Below, one piece after another: positions 7,778 to 20,300 of a stretch of DNA of 64,000 nucleotides. Both the position numbers and the translations under genes were made by a program. The notes beneath the pieces are model-generated. The model searched no databases, was not told where the DNA came from, and saw nothing but the letters and a program-made list of their open reading frames with translations. This DNA is from Bradyrhizobium embrapense (GTDB lineage Bacteria > Pseudomonadota > Alphaproteobacteria > Rhizobiales > Xanthobacteraceae): contig NZ_LFIP02000008.1 in NCBI RefSeq assembly GCF_001189235.2, forward strand, positions 124,001-188,000. Reading direction: 5' to 3'. The stretch's first letter is position 1. Every line of letters starts with the position of its first letter.

Positions 7778-9214
7778 ATGAACGTCACGGCAACTCGTCT
7801 GTTCAGCGGTTCTGACCAGGGCATCCGCAAGAACGTCATGCTCCGTCACGTCGACGGCGTCATTACCGAGATCTCCGAAGCCGCGCGCCCGGAGGCCGCC
7901 CCACGCTCTCTGATCCTCCCGGCCTTCATCAACGCCCACGACCACGCCCGCCCGCGCGCATCTTCGTTCGGCGCGGTCGGCATGCCCCTGGAGAGCTGGA
8001 TCCTGCGCACGGTGGTCGGCACGCCGGTCGATCCCTATCTTACCGCAGCGTCGGCGCTTGCCCGCGCAGCGCAGGCCGGCTGCGCGGCGATGATGGTGCA
8101 CTACACTCGGCCGAGCGGCACCATGCCGTTGCTCGACGAGGTCAAGGCGATCGGCCGCGCCGCCGGCGATGTCGGCATCCGCATCGCCTTTGCCATGGCG
8201 GTGCGCGACCAGAATCCGATCGTCTATGGCGACAGCGAGCCGGTGCTGGCAGGGCTCGCCAGCGACGAGCGCAAGACGATCGAGGAGCTGTTCGTCCGCA
8301 CACCGATGTCGCCGAAAGCCTACATCGAGCTGACCGATGCGATTGCCGCCGCGATCGGCGGGCCGAAGGTCGACGTGCAGCTTGGTCCTGCTGGCGTGCA
8401 GTGGTGCTCGAAGCCGCTGCTGGAAGCGGTTGCCGAGAATTCCGCGCAGACCGGCCGCCGCGTCCACATGCATCTGCTCGAGACGATCTATCAGCGTGCC
8501 TGGGCTGATGAGCGCTTTCCCGGCGGCATCGTCCGCTATCTCCGCGACATCGGCTTGCTCTCCGAACGGCTGACGCTGGCGCATTGCATCCACGCCCGGC
8601 CCGACGAGATCGAGATGATCGCGGCGTCGGGCGCGCGCATCGTCACCAATTTCTCCTCCAACCTGCATCTGCGCTCCGGCCTGGCGCCGATCGCCGCCGC
8701 GCACGCGTGCGGCTGCGCCATCGCGGTCGGCGTCGATGGCCTGGCGCTCGACGAAGACGACGACGTGCTGCGCGAGATGCGGCTGGTGCAGATGATGCAC
8801 GGCGGGCTCGGCTTTAAGCGCAGCTGGACACCGCAGGAGTTTTTCGCGCTCGCGATCCGCAATGGCCGCCGCGCCACCGGTGCGCCCGGCACCGGCGAGC
8901 TCGCCGTCGGCGCGCCGGCCGATTTCGTCAGCATCGATCTCGACCGGCTGGAGCGCGATCAGATTGTTGATGCTGATCCGCTCGACCTCTTGTTCGCACG
9001 CGGCAATGCGTCGCTGCTCTCTGAGCTTGTGGTCGATGGTCGCACCGTCGCCAAGGCCGGCCGGTGCCTTGGTGTTGACCTTCCCGCCATTGAGCAGGAA
9101 CTTCGCGGCATCCATCGCGCGAGCGCGGCCACATACGCGCATGTCTTGCGCGCATGGCCGCGACTGTCGCATCGGCTGCAAGGCTGGTTCGAAGCGCAAC
9201 TGACCTGCAATTAG
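7778..9214 (+). CDS. Amidohydrolase family protein (TRZ/ATZ-type aminohydrolase)
   Basis: This product of about 478 residues is a mononuclear-metal amidohydrolase. Expected ligands are H54 and H56 in 'INAHDHARP', then 'HMHLLET', 'LAHCIHARPDE' and the catalytic Asp in 'VGVDGLALDEDDDVLREM'. The fold and motifs resemble chlorohydrolases, guanine deaminase and hydroxy-heterocycle deaminases. The substrate is unknown. I chose ATG 7778 because GCGGAG lies at good distance. The frame stays open further upstream, but that part only translates the repeat. It follows the NMT1-type importer and probably acts on the imported compound or a derivative. Confidence 0.8.
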   Translation: MNVTATRLFSGSDQGIRKNVMLRHVDGVITEISEAARPEAAPRSLILPAFINAHDHARPRASSFGAVGMPLESWILRTVVGTPVDPYLTAASALARAAQAGCAAMMVHYTRPSGTMPLLDEVKAIGRAAGDVGIRIAFAMAVRDQNPIVYGDSEPVLAGLASDERKTIEELFVRTPMSPKAYIELTDAIAAAIGGPKVDVQLGPAGVQWCSKPLLEAVAENSAQTGRRVHMHLLETIYQRAWADERFPGGIVRYLRDIGLLSERLTLAHCIHARPDEIEMIAASGARIVTNFSSNLHLRSGLAPIAAAHACGCAIAVGVDGLALDEDDDVLREMRLVQMMHGGLGFKRSWTPQEFFALAIRNGRRATGAPGTGELAVGAPADFVSIDLDRLERDQIVDADPLDLLFARGNASLLSELVVDGRTVAKAGRCLGVDLPAIEQELRGIHRASAATYAHVLRAWPRLSHRLQGWFEAQLTCN

Positions 9215-9390
9215 CTGCACAATCCACGCTTCGCGCTGCGCAGCAGCGCCGATCATGCACGCTCTAATTCCGTCAAGCGGAAGAAAATTCCACTTGCATC
9301 ACACAGTCGGCGCGGCTTCAAGTTCAACTCAACAAAGAAACTGAATCAGCCGCTGTCACCGGCTGGTCATGTTGTTCGCGAGGAAGCCTG

Positions 9391-11813
9391 ATGGGTGCGT
9401 TGTCGCATCTGCGGATTGTCGAGATCGGAAGTGCAGCGGCGACGAGCTATTGCGCGCGGCTGTTCGCCGATTTTGGCGCCGACGTGCAGAAGGTCGAGCC
9501 GCCGGAGGGTGATCCGCTCCGCCGCACCGCGCCGCTGACGCCGCAGGGGCACAGCGCGTGGTTTGCGTTTCTCAATTTCAACAAATCGAGTGTCGTGCTC
9601 CAGCAGGGCGACGCCGCGCGCCTGCGCGAGCTGGTCACGGGCTGCGACATCCTGCTCGACGGGCGCGGCATCGCTGCGGCGGATTGTCCCGACATCGATC
9701 TCGCTGCGATCAAGCGCGACAACCCGGGCCTGATCCATCTCGATCTCAGTTGGTTCGGCGATCGCGGTCCCTATGCCGATTTCGCGGCAACCGACTCCAC
9801 GATCCGCGCGCTCACCGGCCTCGTGAAGCTGGTTGGACCCGAGCAGGGACCGCCGATGCACGCGCCGGATTTCCAGACCGGGATCCTCGGCGGGCTGTGG
9901 AGCTTCATCGCTGCGGCGTCTTCGGTGCTGGGACGTATGCAGGACGGGCGCGGCCGCGAAAGCCATCTCAGCCTGTTCGAGGCCTCTATCGCCGTCACCG
10001 AATACATCATGTTCGAGGCGTTCCAGCGCGGCGACATCATGCGGCGGATCGGCGTCAACCGGTTCTGGCCGACCTTTCCGGTCGGCATCTACGAGACCAA
10101 ACAGGGCTGGCTCGGCGTTACCACGGTGACCCCGGCGCAGTGGCGCGCGTTCTGTGAGATGCTCGGGCTCGATGAGCTGCGCGACGATCCGACGCTGGTC
10201 ATGGGCGTCGACCGGCTGCGCCACGTCGCCGAAATCGAAGGCAAGATCCTGCCGAAGCTGAAGCAGCGCACCGTGCAGGAATGGTTCACTGAAGGCCTCA
10301 AGCGCAAGATCCCGATCGTGCCGGTGCCGGAGATATCGGACCTGATCGCCGATGAAGAGAAACTTGCGCGCGGCGCCATCGTTCCGATCACGGTCGGTGA
10401 CGAGGCCGGCTTCTCCGCCGGCACGATGCAGCGGCTGACGGCAACGCCGCCGCTGCGGGGCGGCCGGGTACCCGATCTCGGCGAGCAGCAGGCGAGGCGT
10501 GAGGCCGCGCCGCGTGTGCCGGGGCCGAAGCCGGCTGCGACCGATCGCCTGCCGCTCGAGGGCATCCGCGTCGTCGACTTCTCGATGGGCTGGGCCGGGC
10601 CGATCTGCACCCGCACGTTCGCCGATCTCGGCGCCGACGTCATCAAGATCGAGGCGACGCAATATCCGGACTGGTGGCGCGGCGTCGACCGCCGTCCGGC
10701 CTATGTGCTGGAGCAGATGTACGAGAAGTCGGTGCGCTACTGCATCATGAACCGCAACAAGCGCGGGATCACGCTCGATCTGACCCGGCCGAAGGGGCTT
10801 GCGCTCGCAAAACGCCTGCTCGCCGATGCCGACCTCGTGGTCGACAATTATTCGGTCGAGGTGCTGCCCAAGCTCGGCCTCGGCTACGAGGTGCTGAGCA
10901 AGCTCAATCCGAAGCTCGTGATGATGTCGATGTCGGCGTTCGGCGCGGGCAGCGTGCACCGCGATTGCCGCGCCTATGGCTCGACCCTGGAGCAGGGCTC
11001 CGGCCTGCCGAGCGTGGTCGGCGATCCCGGCGGCCCGCCGGTGATGAGCCACACCGCGTTCGGCGACGCCGTCGGCGGCCTCAACGGCGCTGCCGCGGTG
11101 TTGACCGCGCTGATCCATGCAAAACTCACAGGGCAGGGCCAGTTCATCGATCTCGCACAGATCGAATGCATGATGCCGTTCGCCGCACCCTGGATCGTCG
11201 CGCATTCGATCGACGGCAAGCCGCCGTCCAAATTTGGCAACCGCCATCCCGATTTCGTGCCGCATGGCTGCTTTCGCTGCGAAGGCGACGACAACTGGAT
11301 CGTGGTCGCGGTATCCGACGACGCGATGTGGCCGAGACTCGCGCGGCTGCTCGGCCGCGAGGATTGGGCGGCGGACGACACGCTCAGGACGGCCGCGGGC
11401 CGCCGCGCGATCGAGGCCGAAATCGAGGCTGCGATCACGGCATGGACCTCGAACCGCGAGGCCGATGCGGCGATGGCCGCACTGCAATCTGCTGGCGTCG
11501 CCTCCGGCGTGGCCCGCCTGCCGATCGATCTGCTTGACGACCCGCAGCTTGACGCCCGCGGCTTCATCCAGCAGGTCGACCGCGCCTTCATCGGCAAGCA
11601 TCCGCAGCCATCGATGCCGTTCCGCGAAGGCGATGCGCCGTTTGCGATCCGCTCGGTGCCGCCGACGCTCGGCGAGCACAATCGCGAGATTCTTTCCGGC
11701 ATGCTCGGCCTCTCCGACGCCGAGCTGGAAGAGCTCACCCGCGAGGGCATCATCGGCACCGAGATGCTGATGGAGGAGCAGCTGGTGAAAGAGAAGAAGC
11801 GGGCGGCGGGCTG

Positions 11814-11814
<1 letters not shown>
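9391..11814 (+). CDS. Duplicated-domain class III CoA-transferase (CaiB/BaiF family)
   Basis: The 807-residue protein is two CaiB/BaiF units in tandem, about twice the usual 400 residues. Unit 1 begins 'LSHLRIVEIGSAAATSYCARLFADFGADVQKVEPPEGD'. Unit 2 begins near residue 390, 'LEGIRVVDFSMGWAGPICTRTFADLGADVIKIEA'. In unit 2 the catalytic Asp is present (D587 in 'GQGQFIDLAQIE'). In unit 1 the matching position is His (H192, 'GRGRESHLSLFEA'), so only the second unit looks able to form the aspartyl-CoA intermediate. The family moves CoA between carboxylic acids. The start follows AGGAAG. The stop overlaps the next ATG (TGATG), the head of a seven-gene operon ending with an acyl-CoA carboxylase. 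Confidence 0.85.
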
Positions 11815-12886
<1,072 letters not shown>

Positions 12887-12890
<4 letters not shown>

Positions 12891-13909
12891 CCGCGGCATC
12901 CGCTGAACAGCGCGACGAGCCCATCGTCTCGGTGCGCGACCTCCAGGTTCGCTTCCAGACCTCGGACCGCCGTGCCACCGTGAAGGCGGTCGACGGCGTC
13001 AATTTCGACGTTCGCCGCGGCGAGACCTTCGGCATCATCGGTGAGTCCGGCTCGGGCAAGACCACGATCGGCCGCGCGCTGGTGTTCCTGCTGAACCCCA
13101 GCGCCGGCGCCATCCTGCATGACGGCATCGACCCGATGGCACTGTCGCGCCGGGAATTTCAAAATCATCGCCGTGACTACCAGATCATCTTCCAGGATCC
13201 GAATGCCGCGCTGAATCCACGCATGACAATCCTTGCGTCCGTGCTGGAGCCGCTGGAGCTTGCCGGTGTCGGCAGCCGCATCGAGCGCGAGCGGCAGGCG
13301 CGCGAGGCATTGGAGCGCGTCGGCCTGCCGCAGGAGTTCGGCGAGCGTTATCCGCATCAGCTGTCCGGTGGCCAGAAGCAGCGCGTCGTGATCGCGCGTG
13401 CACTGACGCTGAAGCCGAAACTGATCGTCTGCGACGAAGTGGTGGCCGCGCTTGACATGTCGATCCGCGGCGACGTGCTCAACCTGTTTGCCGATCTGCA
13501 GCGCGATCTCGGCCTGACCTACGTCTTCATCACCCACGATCTCGCCGTGGTGTCGCATATCAGCGAGCGCGTTGCGGTGATGTATCTCGGCCAGTTCGTC
13601 GAGCTTGGGCCCACTGAAGAGGTCGCCGAGCGGCCGCTGCATCCCTACACAATCGCGCTGCTGTCGGCCGAGCCGCGGCCGCTGCCGTCGTCGATGCGAC
13701 AGGAGAGTCGCATCGTATTGCAGGGCGAGGTGCCGAGCCCGATCGATCCGCCGGCGGGGTGCCGCTTCCGCACCCGCTGCCCGCACGCGCAGCCGCTCTG
13801 CACCGAGCGCGTGCCGGAGTGGCGCGAGCTGAAGCCCGATCACTGGGTGGCCTGTCATTTCGCCGACCGCCCGAATTATTTGCCCAACGTACCGGAGAGA
13901 ACGCCATGA
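12887..13909 (+). CDS. Oligopeptide-type ABC transporter ATP-binding protein (DppF/OppF-like)
   Basis: This 340-residue ATPase has Walker A 'GESGSGKTTIGRAL', signature 'LSGGQKQRVVIARAL', Walker B 'LIVCDEVVAALD' and 'FITHDLAVV'. The Opp/Dpp C-terminal cysteine extension is present ('GCRFRTRCPHAQPLCTERVPEW'). Walker B ends CDEVV rather than the commoner ADEP, a known variant in OppF. It is joined by ATGA overlaps to the genes on both sides. Confidence 0.9.
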
Positions 13910-15453
13910 CGATGACGACACGACGCGAGGCCATGGCGCTGATCTCGGGCGCGCTGGCGAGCACCAGGCTTGGCGGCCGCGCCTTCGCACAAAGCGCGCC
14001 GAAGAAGGGCGGCACCTTGCGGATCTCGGCGCCGGCCAATCCGTCGAGCCTCGATCCGGCGACCGGCGGCGCCGGCTCCGACCACGCCTTCCTGTTCACG
14101 ATGTACGACACGCTGACCGAATGGGAGTTCGACACGCTGAAGCCGAAGCCGGGGCTTGCCGAGAGCTGGAAGTTTACCGATCCGAATACGCTGGTGCTCA
14201 ACATCCGCTCAGGTGTCACCTTCCATGACGGTACGCCGCTCGATGCGGAAGCCGTCAAGTTCAACCTCGATCGCAACCGGAGCGATGCGAAGTCGAACAT
14301 CAAGGCCGATTTGTTGTCGGTGGAGGCGGTCGAAGTCACCGGCCCGCAGCAGGTGACCTTGAAGCTGAAGACGCCGGATACCGCGCTGCCGGGCATCCTC
14401 TCCGATCGCGCCGGCATGATGGTGTCGCCGACCGCCCTGAAGGCAGCTGACGGTGGCGTCGTGACCCGCAAGCCGGTTGGCGCCGGTGCTTATGTGTTCG
14501 TGAGCTGGGCCGACGGCGAAAAGATCGTGGTCAAGCGCAACGAGAAATACTGGAAGCCGAACCGGCCCTATCCGGACGGCATCGAATTCTCGATCATTCC
14601 GGAACTGACGACGGGGGCGCGCTCGGTTTCCGCGGGCCAGAACGACCTGATCTACCAGCTGCCGCCGCGGCAGAAGGCGATCATCGAACGCGCGTCGAGC
14701 GTCAAGGTGGTGCACGGCCCGACGCTCTACGTGTTCCAGATCTTCCTGAACTGGGCCAAGCCGCCATTCGACAATGTCAAGGTCCGCCAGGCGCTGAACT
14801 TCGCGATCGATCGCGAGGCCTTCGTCAAGGCTGCGCTCGCCGGCCTCGCCGAGCCGGCCTGCATGAACTTGCCGAAGGCGCACTGGGCTTATGATGCCGA
14901 GGTCGCAAAGCTCTATCCTTACGATCCCGACAAGGCGCGCAAGCTGCTAGCAGAAGCCGGTTTCAAGGAAGGCACCCCGATCGAGATCGGCGGCTACACA
15001 GATCAGGATTCGGTGCAGCGCGAGGAGATCCTGATCGAGCAATTGCGCAAGGCCGGTATCAACGTGAAGTTCGTCAACGGAACGGTCGCGGAAGCCTCTG
15101 CTGCATTCTTCGGTGCGGAGAAGAAGGGTGCCGGCTTGCTCTCGGCCTGGACCGGGCGGCCCGACCCGAGCCTCACTTATTCGCTGATGTTTACCGGGGA
15201 AGCCTATTACAATGCCGGCCGCGCCTCGGTGCCTCCGGAGCTCGAGGCCGCAATCAAGGACTCGCGCGCCTCGGAGGATATCGAGGTCCGGCGCAAGGCC
15301 TTCGCCGCCGTGCAACGGCTGGTGATGGAAAACGCCTTCGTGGTGCCGCTCGCGTTCCAGTTCGAACTGGTCGCCATGAACAAGAAGGTGCAAGGCTATC
15401 GGCCGAACCTGCTCGGCAAGCCGAAATACGACGACGTCTGGCTGGAGAGTTAA
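13906..15453 (+). CDS. ABC transporter substrate-binding protein (SBP_bac_5, peptide/nickel class)
   Basis: The product has about 515 residues. I start it at ATG 13906, which overlaps the previous stop (ATGA) and gives a twin-arginine-like leader 'TTRREAMALISGALAS' ending near 'AFAQSA'. The mature part has the SBP_bac_5 hallmarks 'GGTLRISAPANPSSLDPATGG', 'YDTLTEWEFDTLKPKPGLAESWKF' and 'VRQALNFAIDREAFV'. The upstream reading frame is longer but only shadows the ATPase gene. Although the family is called peptide-binding, the flanking CoA-transferase and acyl-CoA carboxylase suggest the real ligand is a carboxylic acid or conjugate (inference). Confidence 0.88.
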   Translation: MTMTTRREAMALISGALASTRLGGRAFAQSAPKKGGTLRISAPANPSSLDPATGGAGSDHAFLFTMYDTLTEWEFDTLKPKPGLAESWKFTDPNTLVLNIRSGVTFHDGTPLDAEAVKFNLDRNRSDAKSNIKADLLSVEAVEVTGPQQVTLKLKTPDTALPGILSDRAGMMVSPTALKAADGGVVTRKPVGAGAYVFVSWADGEKIVVKRNEKYWKPNRPYPDGIEFSIIPELTTGARSVSAGQNDLIYQLPPRQKAIIERASSVKVVHGPTLYVFQIFLNWAKPPFDNVKVRQALNFAIDREAFVKAALAGLAEPACMNLPKAHWAYDAEVAKLYPYDPDKARKLLAEAGFKEGTPIEIGGYTDQDSVQREEILIEQLRKAGINVKFVNGTVAEASAAFFGAEKKGAGLLSAWTGRPDPSLTYSLMFTGEAYYNAGRASVPPELEAAIKDSRASEDIEVRRKAFAAVQRLVMENAFVVPLAFQFELVAMNKKVQGYRPNLLGKPKYDDVWLES

Positions 15454-15456
15454 TCG

Positions 15457-16413
15457 ATGGCGCGACGGTCACCGGTCAAGGTCATCGGCAGCCGCCTGTT
15501 GCAGGCGCTGCCCGTGATCGTGCTCGCGACCTTGATGGTGTTCGCGTTGCTCAAGCTGGTGCCCGGCGACATCGCCGTGACGCTGGCAGGTGACAACGCC
15601 ACCGATGCGCGGATCACCGAGATCAGGCAGCTCTACGGCCTCGACCGGCCGTTCCTGGTGCAATACGGCGCCTGGCTCGGCCATGTCGTGCAGGGCGACC
15701 TCTCGCAATCGCTGCTGACCGGCGAGAAGGTCGCCGATTCGATCGGGCGCGCCTTCCCGAATACGCTCTTGATCGTCGTGATCGCGCTGATGCTGGCACT
15801 GGTCACCGGCATTCCGATGGGCGTGATCGCCGCGATCAAGCCGAACGGCTGGATCGACAAGCTGATCAGCATGATCGCTTCGCTCGGCGTCGCGGTGCCC
15901 GGCTTCTGGCTTGCGATGATCCTGGTGGCGGAGTTCTCGCTGAAGCTGAACTGGCTGCCGGCGACCGGCGCGAAATCCTTCAGCGCCTCGCCGATCGATG
16001 CCATCAGGCACGCGCTGCTGCCGGGGATCGCGATCGCGGCCTATGGCATGGCGGAGGTGGCGCGCCAGTTGCGCGGCGCGTTGCTGGAGGTGCTGTCATC
16101 GCAATATGTCCGCACGCTGCATGCCAAGGGCCTGTCGATGTCGCGGATTCTCTGGCAACACGGCCTGAAGAATGTCGGCGTCAATCTGCTGACGATCATC
16201 AGCCTTTTGGTCAATCGCATGCTGGCGGCGACCGTCGTGATCGAGGCGGTGTTCGCGATTCCCGGCCTCGGCAGCCTGATCGTGCGCGGCGCGATCCAGC
16301 GCGATTTCCCGATCGTGCAAGGCGTCGTCTTCACCATGGTGGTGGTGGTGATCGTGGTCAATCTGGTCACTGATCTCTTGTGTGCCGCTGTCGATCCGAG
16401 GATCGAGCAATGA
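15457..16413 (+). CDS. ABC transporter permease (DppB-like)
   Basis: This 318-residue inner-membrane permease has an N-terminal helix ('LLQALPVIVLATLMVFALLKLVPGD') and the DppB-type periplasmic loop ('ARITEIRQLYGLDRPFLVQYGAWL'). The EAA-like coupling loop is near 'RTLHAKGLSMSRILWQHGLKN'. It lies 3 bp after the binding-protein stop and overlaps the next permease by ATGA. It pairs with that DppC-like partner. Confidence 0.9.
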   Translation: MARRSPVKVIGSRLLQALPVIVLATLMVFALLKLVPGDIAVTLAGDNATDARITEIRQLYGLDRPFLVQYGAWLGHVVQGDLSQSLLTGEKVADSIGRAFPNTLLIVVIALMLALVTGIPMGVIAAIKPNGWIDKLISMIASLGVAVPGFWLAMILVAEFSLKLNWLPATGAKSFSASPIDAIRHALLPGIAIAAYGMAEVARQLRGALLEVLSSQYVRTLHAKGLSMSRILWQHGLKNVGVNLLTIISLLVNRMLAATVVIEAVFAIPGLGSLIVRGAIQRDFPIVQGVVFTMVVVVIVVNLVTDLLCAAVDPRIEQ

Positions 16414-17294
16414 CCGACACGGCGCTCGCCTTTCCGAAGGCTCCGGCCAGGCCGACCCGGCTGCGGCGTTTGCTGCGCTGGCTCGCCGGTGATCTCCGTG
16501 CGGCGCTGTCGATCCTGGTGCTGTCTGTGCTCGTCATCGTCGCGATCGGCGCGCCCTGGATCGCGCCCTATGCGCCGACCGCGCAGGACGTCAACAACAT
16601 GCTGGCGCCGCCGGGGCCTGCGCATCTGCTCGGCACCGACGATCTCGGCCGCGATGTGTTCTCGCGCCTGATCTACGGCGCGCCGGCCACCGTCTATGCC
16701 AGCCTGCTTGCGGTCGGCGTTGCGGTCCTGATCGGGCTGCCGGTCGGCCTCGTCGCCGGCTATTTCGGCGGCTGGATCGACGACATCATCAGCCGCGTCA
16801 TCGACACTTTCCTGTCGTTCCCCGCCATCGTGCTGGCGATCGCGGTCACCGGCGCGCTCGGCATCGGGCTCACCAACGGCATGATCGCGATCGGCATCAC
16901 GATGTTTCCGGCGCTGGCGCGCATCGTCCGCGCCCGCACCCTGATCGTGCGGCAGGAGCTCTATGTCGATGCTTCCCGCGGCTTCGGCGCGCCGACCTGG
17001 CATATCCTTGTACGACATGTGCTGCCGAACACGCTGCAGCCGGTCATCGTGCAGGTGACCTTGCTGCTCGCAGCGGCGCTGCTGGCGGAGGCCAGCCTGT
17101 CGTTCCTCGGCCTCGGCATCCAGCCGCCGGACCCGAGCTGGGGCGCCATGCTGGCGCGTGCCTATCAATATATGGAAATCGCTCCGGAGCAGATGTATGC
17201 GCCGGGCGTTGCCATTCTCGTCGTCTCGCTGGCGTTCAACGCGCTGGGCGAATCCTTGCGTGTCGTGCTCGATCCCACGATGAAGGATCGCTGA
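16410..17294 (+). CDS. ABC transporter permease (DppC-like)
   Basis: This 294-residue permease starts at ATG 16410, which overlaps the upstream stop (ATGA). A longer reading from 16380 is unlikely. It shows the DppC N-terminal cytoplasmic stretch and first helix ('AALSILVLSVLVIVAIGAPWIAPY'), the 'HLLGTDDLGRDVFSRLIYG' motif typical of DppC/OppC, and the coupling loop 'EASRGF'-like 'YVDASRGFGAPTWHILVRHVLPN'. It completes the five-gene importer. Confidence 0.9.
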   Translation: MTDTALAFPKAPARPTRLRRLLRWLAGDLRAALSILVLSVLVIVAIGAPWIAPYAPTAQDVNNMLAPPGPAHLLGTDDLGRDVFSRLIYGAPATVYASLLAVGVAVLIGLPVGLVAGYFGGWIDDIISRVIDTFLSFPAIVLAIAVTGALGIGLTNGMIAIGITMFPALARIVRARTLIVRQELYVDASRGFGAPTWHILVRHVLPNTLQPVIVQVTLLLAAALLAEASLSFLGLGIQPPDPSWGAMLARAYQYMEIAPEQMYAPGVAILVVSLAFNALGESLRVVLDPTMKDR

Positions 17295-17311
17295 CCTCTG
17301 GTGGAATGATC

Positions 17312-20300
17312 ATGTCGTTCAAGAAATTACTGATTGCCAACCGCGGTGAGATCGCGATCCGCATTGCCCGCGCCGCCGCCGAGAGCGGCATCGCGACGGT
17401 CGCGATCTATTCCGCCGACGACGCGGCCTCGCTGCATGTCCGATCCGCCGACGCGAGCCACGAGATCCCGGGCCGCGGCGCACGGGCCTATCTCGACATC
17501 GAGGCTGTCATCACGGCCGCCAAGGCCACGGGTTGCGACGCGCTGCATCCGGGCTACGGCTTCCTCAGCGAGAACACAGAGTTGGCGCGGCGCTGTGCCG
17601 ACGAGAAGATCACATTCGTCGGCCCGTCTCCGGACGCGCTCGATCTGTTCGGCGACAAGGCCAAGGCAAAGGCGCTGGCTAAAAAGTGCGACGTACCGAT
17701 CATTGCCGGCACGTCGGGTGCAACGACACTCGACGAGGCAAAGGCCTTCTTCGCCTCGCTAGGCGCCAATGCCGCCGTGATGGTCAAGGCGATCGCCGGC
17801 GGTGGCGGGCGCGGCATGCGCGTGGTTGAGGACCTGGCGAAGCTGGATGAAGCCTATGCGCGCTGCCAGTCGGAGGCCAAGGCGGCGTTCGGCAGCGATG
17901 CGGTCTATGTCGAGCGGTTGATCCGCAAGGCGCGCCATATCGAGGTGCAGATTATCGGTGATCACCATGGCGCGATCAGCCATCTCTGGGAGCGCGAATG
18001 CACCATCCAGCGCCGCAACCAGAAGCTGATCGAGGTGGCGCCGAGCCCGTCGCTGAGCGAGAGCCTGCGCGCCCGCATCATCGAGGCCGCAAAGCAGCTC
18101 GCGTCGGCCGCGCGCTACGACAATCTCGGCACCTTCGAATTCCTGGTCGATGACGAAGCCGGGGAGGGCGAGGGCGCCTTCGCCTTCATCGAGGCCAATC
18201 CGCGGCTCCAGGTCGAGCACACCGTCACCGAGGCGGTGCTCGGCATTGACCTCGTGCGGGCGCAGCTCGCGGTCGCCGCCGGCGCGACGCTCGCCTCGCT
18301 TGGGCTGGCGCAAGCAGCCGTGCCGCTGCCGCGCGGCTATGCGATGCAGCTGCGTGTCAACATGGAGGTGATGGACGAGAAGGGCGTGACGAAGCCGACC
18401 GGCGGCACGCTCAGCGTGTTCGACCTGCCGTCCGGCCCCGGCGTTCGCGTCGATACGTTCGGCTATTCCGGCTACCGGACCTCTGCGGCGTTCGACTCGC
18501 TGCTGGCAAAGGTCATCGTGCATTCGCCGAGCCCGAAATGGACCGAATTGGTACACAAGGCGTCGCGCAGCTTGCGTGAATTCCGCATCGGCGGCGTCGC
18601 CACCAACATCCCGTTCCTCGGCGCGATCCTGGCGCATCAGAGTTTTGCGCGGAACAAGATCAGCACCAACTTCATCGATACCCATGTCGCGGCGCTGGTT
18701 GGCGCCGCGCAGGCGCATGCCGCGCCGCTGCTCGAGGTGAGCGAGGCGACTACGGTCAAGGCGGCCGCCAGCGAGGCGGCGCCGGAGGGCTCGCTCCCGG
18801 TGCCCGCGCCGTTGCAGGGCACCATCGTTGCGATCGAGGTCGCGGAAGGCGATCTGGTCCGGCCCGGCCAGCAGATCGCGGTGCTGGAATCGATGAAGAT
18901 GGAGCATCTCGTCACCGCACCGCATGGCGGCCGGGTGACGAAGATCGCCGGCGGTCCCGGCGTCACGCTGATGCATGGCGAGCCGATCCTGTTCCTCGAG
19001 CCCGCCGAGGTCGATGGTCATCACACCGCGGAGGAAGCCGCGACCGATCTCGATCACATCCGTCCTGATCTGGCCGAGTTGATCGCGCGCAAGGCGATCA
19101 CGCTGGACGAGAACCGCCCGGCCTCGGTGGAGCGCCGCCGCAAGACCAACCAGCGCACCGCGCGCGAGAACATCGCGCAGCTGGTCGATGAGGGCTCGTT
19201 CGTCGAATACGGCTCGCTTGCGATCGCGGCACAGCGCCGCCGCCGCAAGGTCGAGGACCTGATCAAGAACACGCCGGCGGACGGCCTGATCGCCGGCGTT
19301 GCCACCGTGAACGCCAAGGATTTCGGCGCTGACGGCGCGCGTTGCATGGTGATCTCGTACGACTACACCGTGCTCGCCGGCACGCAAGGCCACATGAACC
19401 ACAAGAAGATCGACCGCATGCTCGGCCTTGCCGAGCAGTGGCGCATGCCGCTGGTGTTCTATGCCGAGGGCGGGGGCGGCCGTCCCGGCGATACCGACCG
19501 GCTCGGCATGACCGGCCTCGACGGCCCGTCCTTCGTGCAGTTCGCAAAGCTGTCCGGCCTGGTGCCCGTGGTCGGCGTGGTCTCGGGCTATTGCTTCGCC
19601 GGCAACGCCGCGATGCTCGGCGTCTGCGACGTCATCATCGCTACGAAAAATGCCTCGATCGGCATGGGCGGCCCGGCGATGATCGAGGGCGGCGGGCTCG
19701 GCGTTTATCATCCGGCGGAGGTCGGCCCGGTCTCGTTCCAGTCGCCGAACGGCGTGATCGACATCCTGGTCGAGGACGAGGAAGAGGCGACCACGGTGGC
19801 GCAGAAATATCTGTCCTACTTCCAGGGCGCGGTGGCCGACTGGAAGGCGCCGGACCAGCGGCTGCTGCGCCGTGCGATCCCGGAAAATCGCCTCAGGGTC
19901 TACGACATCCGCAACGTGATCGACCTGCTGGCCGACGAAGGCTCGGTGCTGGAGATCCGGCGCGATTTCGGCGTCGGCATGATCACGGCCTTCATCCGGA
20001 TCGAAGGCAAGCCGTTCGGCCTGATCGCCAACAATCCGAAGCATCTCGGCGGCGCGATCGATGCCGCGGCCGGCGACAAGGCCGCGCGCTTCATGCAGCT
20101 GTGCGATGCCTTCGACATCCCGATCGTCTCGCTGTGCGACACGCCGGGCTTCATGGTCGGCCCCGAGGCCGAGAAGACCGCGATCGTGCGCCATGTCGCG
20201 CGGATGTTCGTCACCGGCGCCAGCATCACCGTGCCGCTGTTCGGCGTCGTGCTGCGCAAGGGCTATGGTCTCGGCGCACAATCGATGATCGGCGGGGGCT

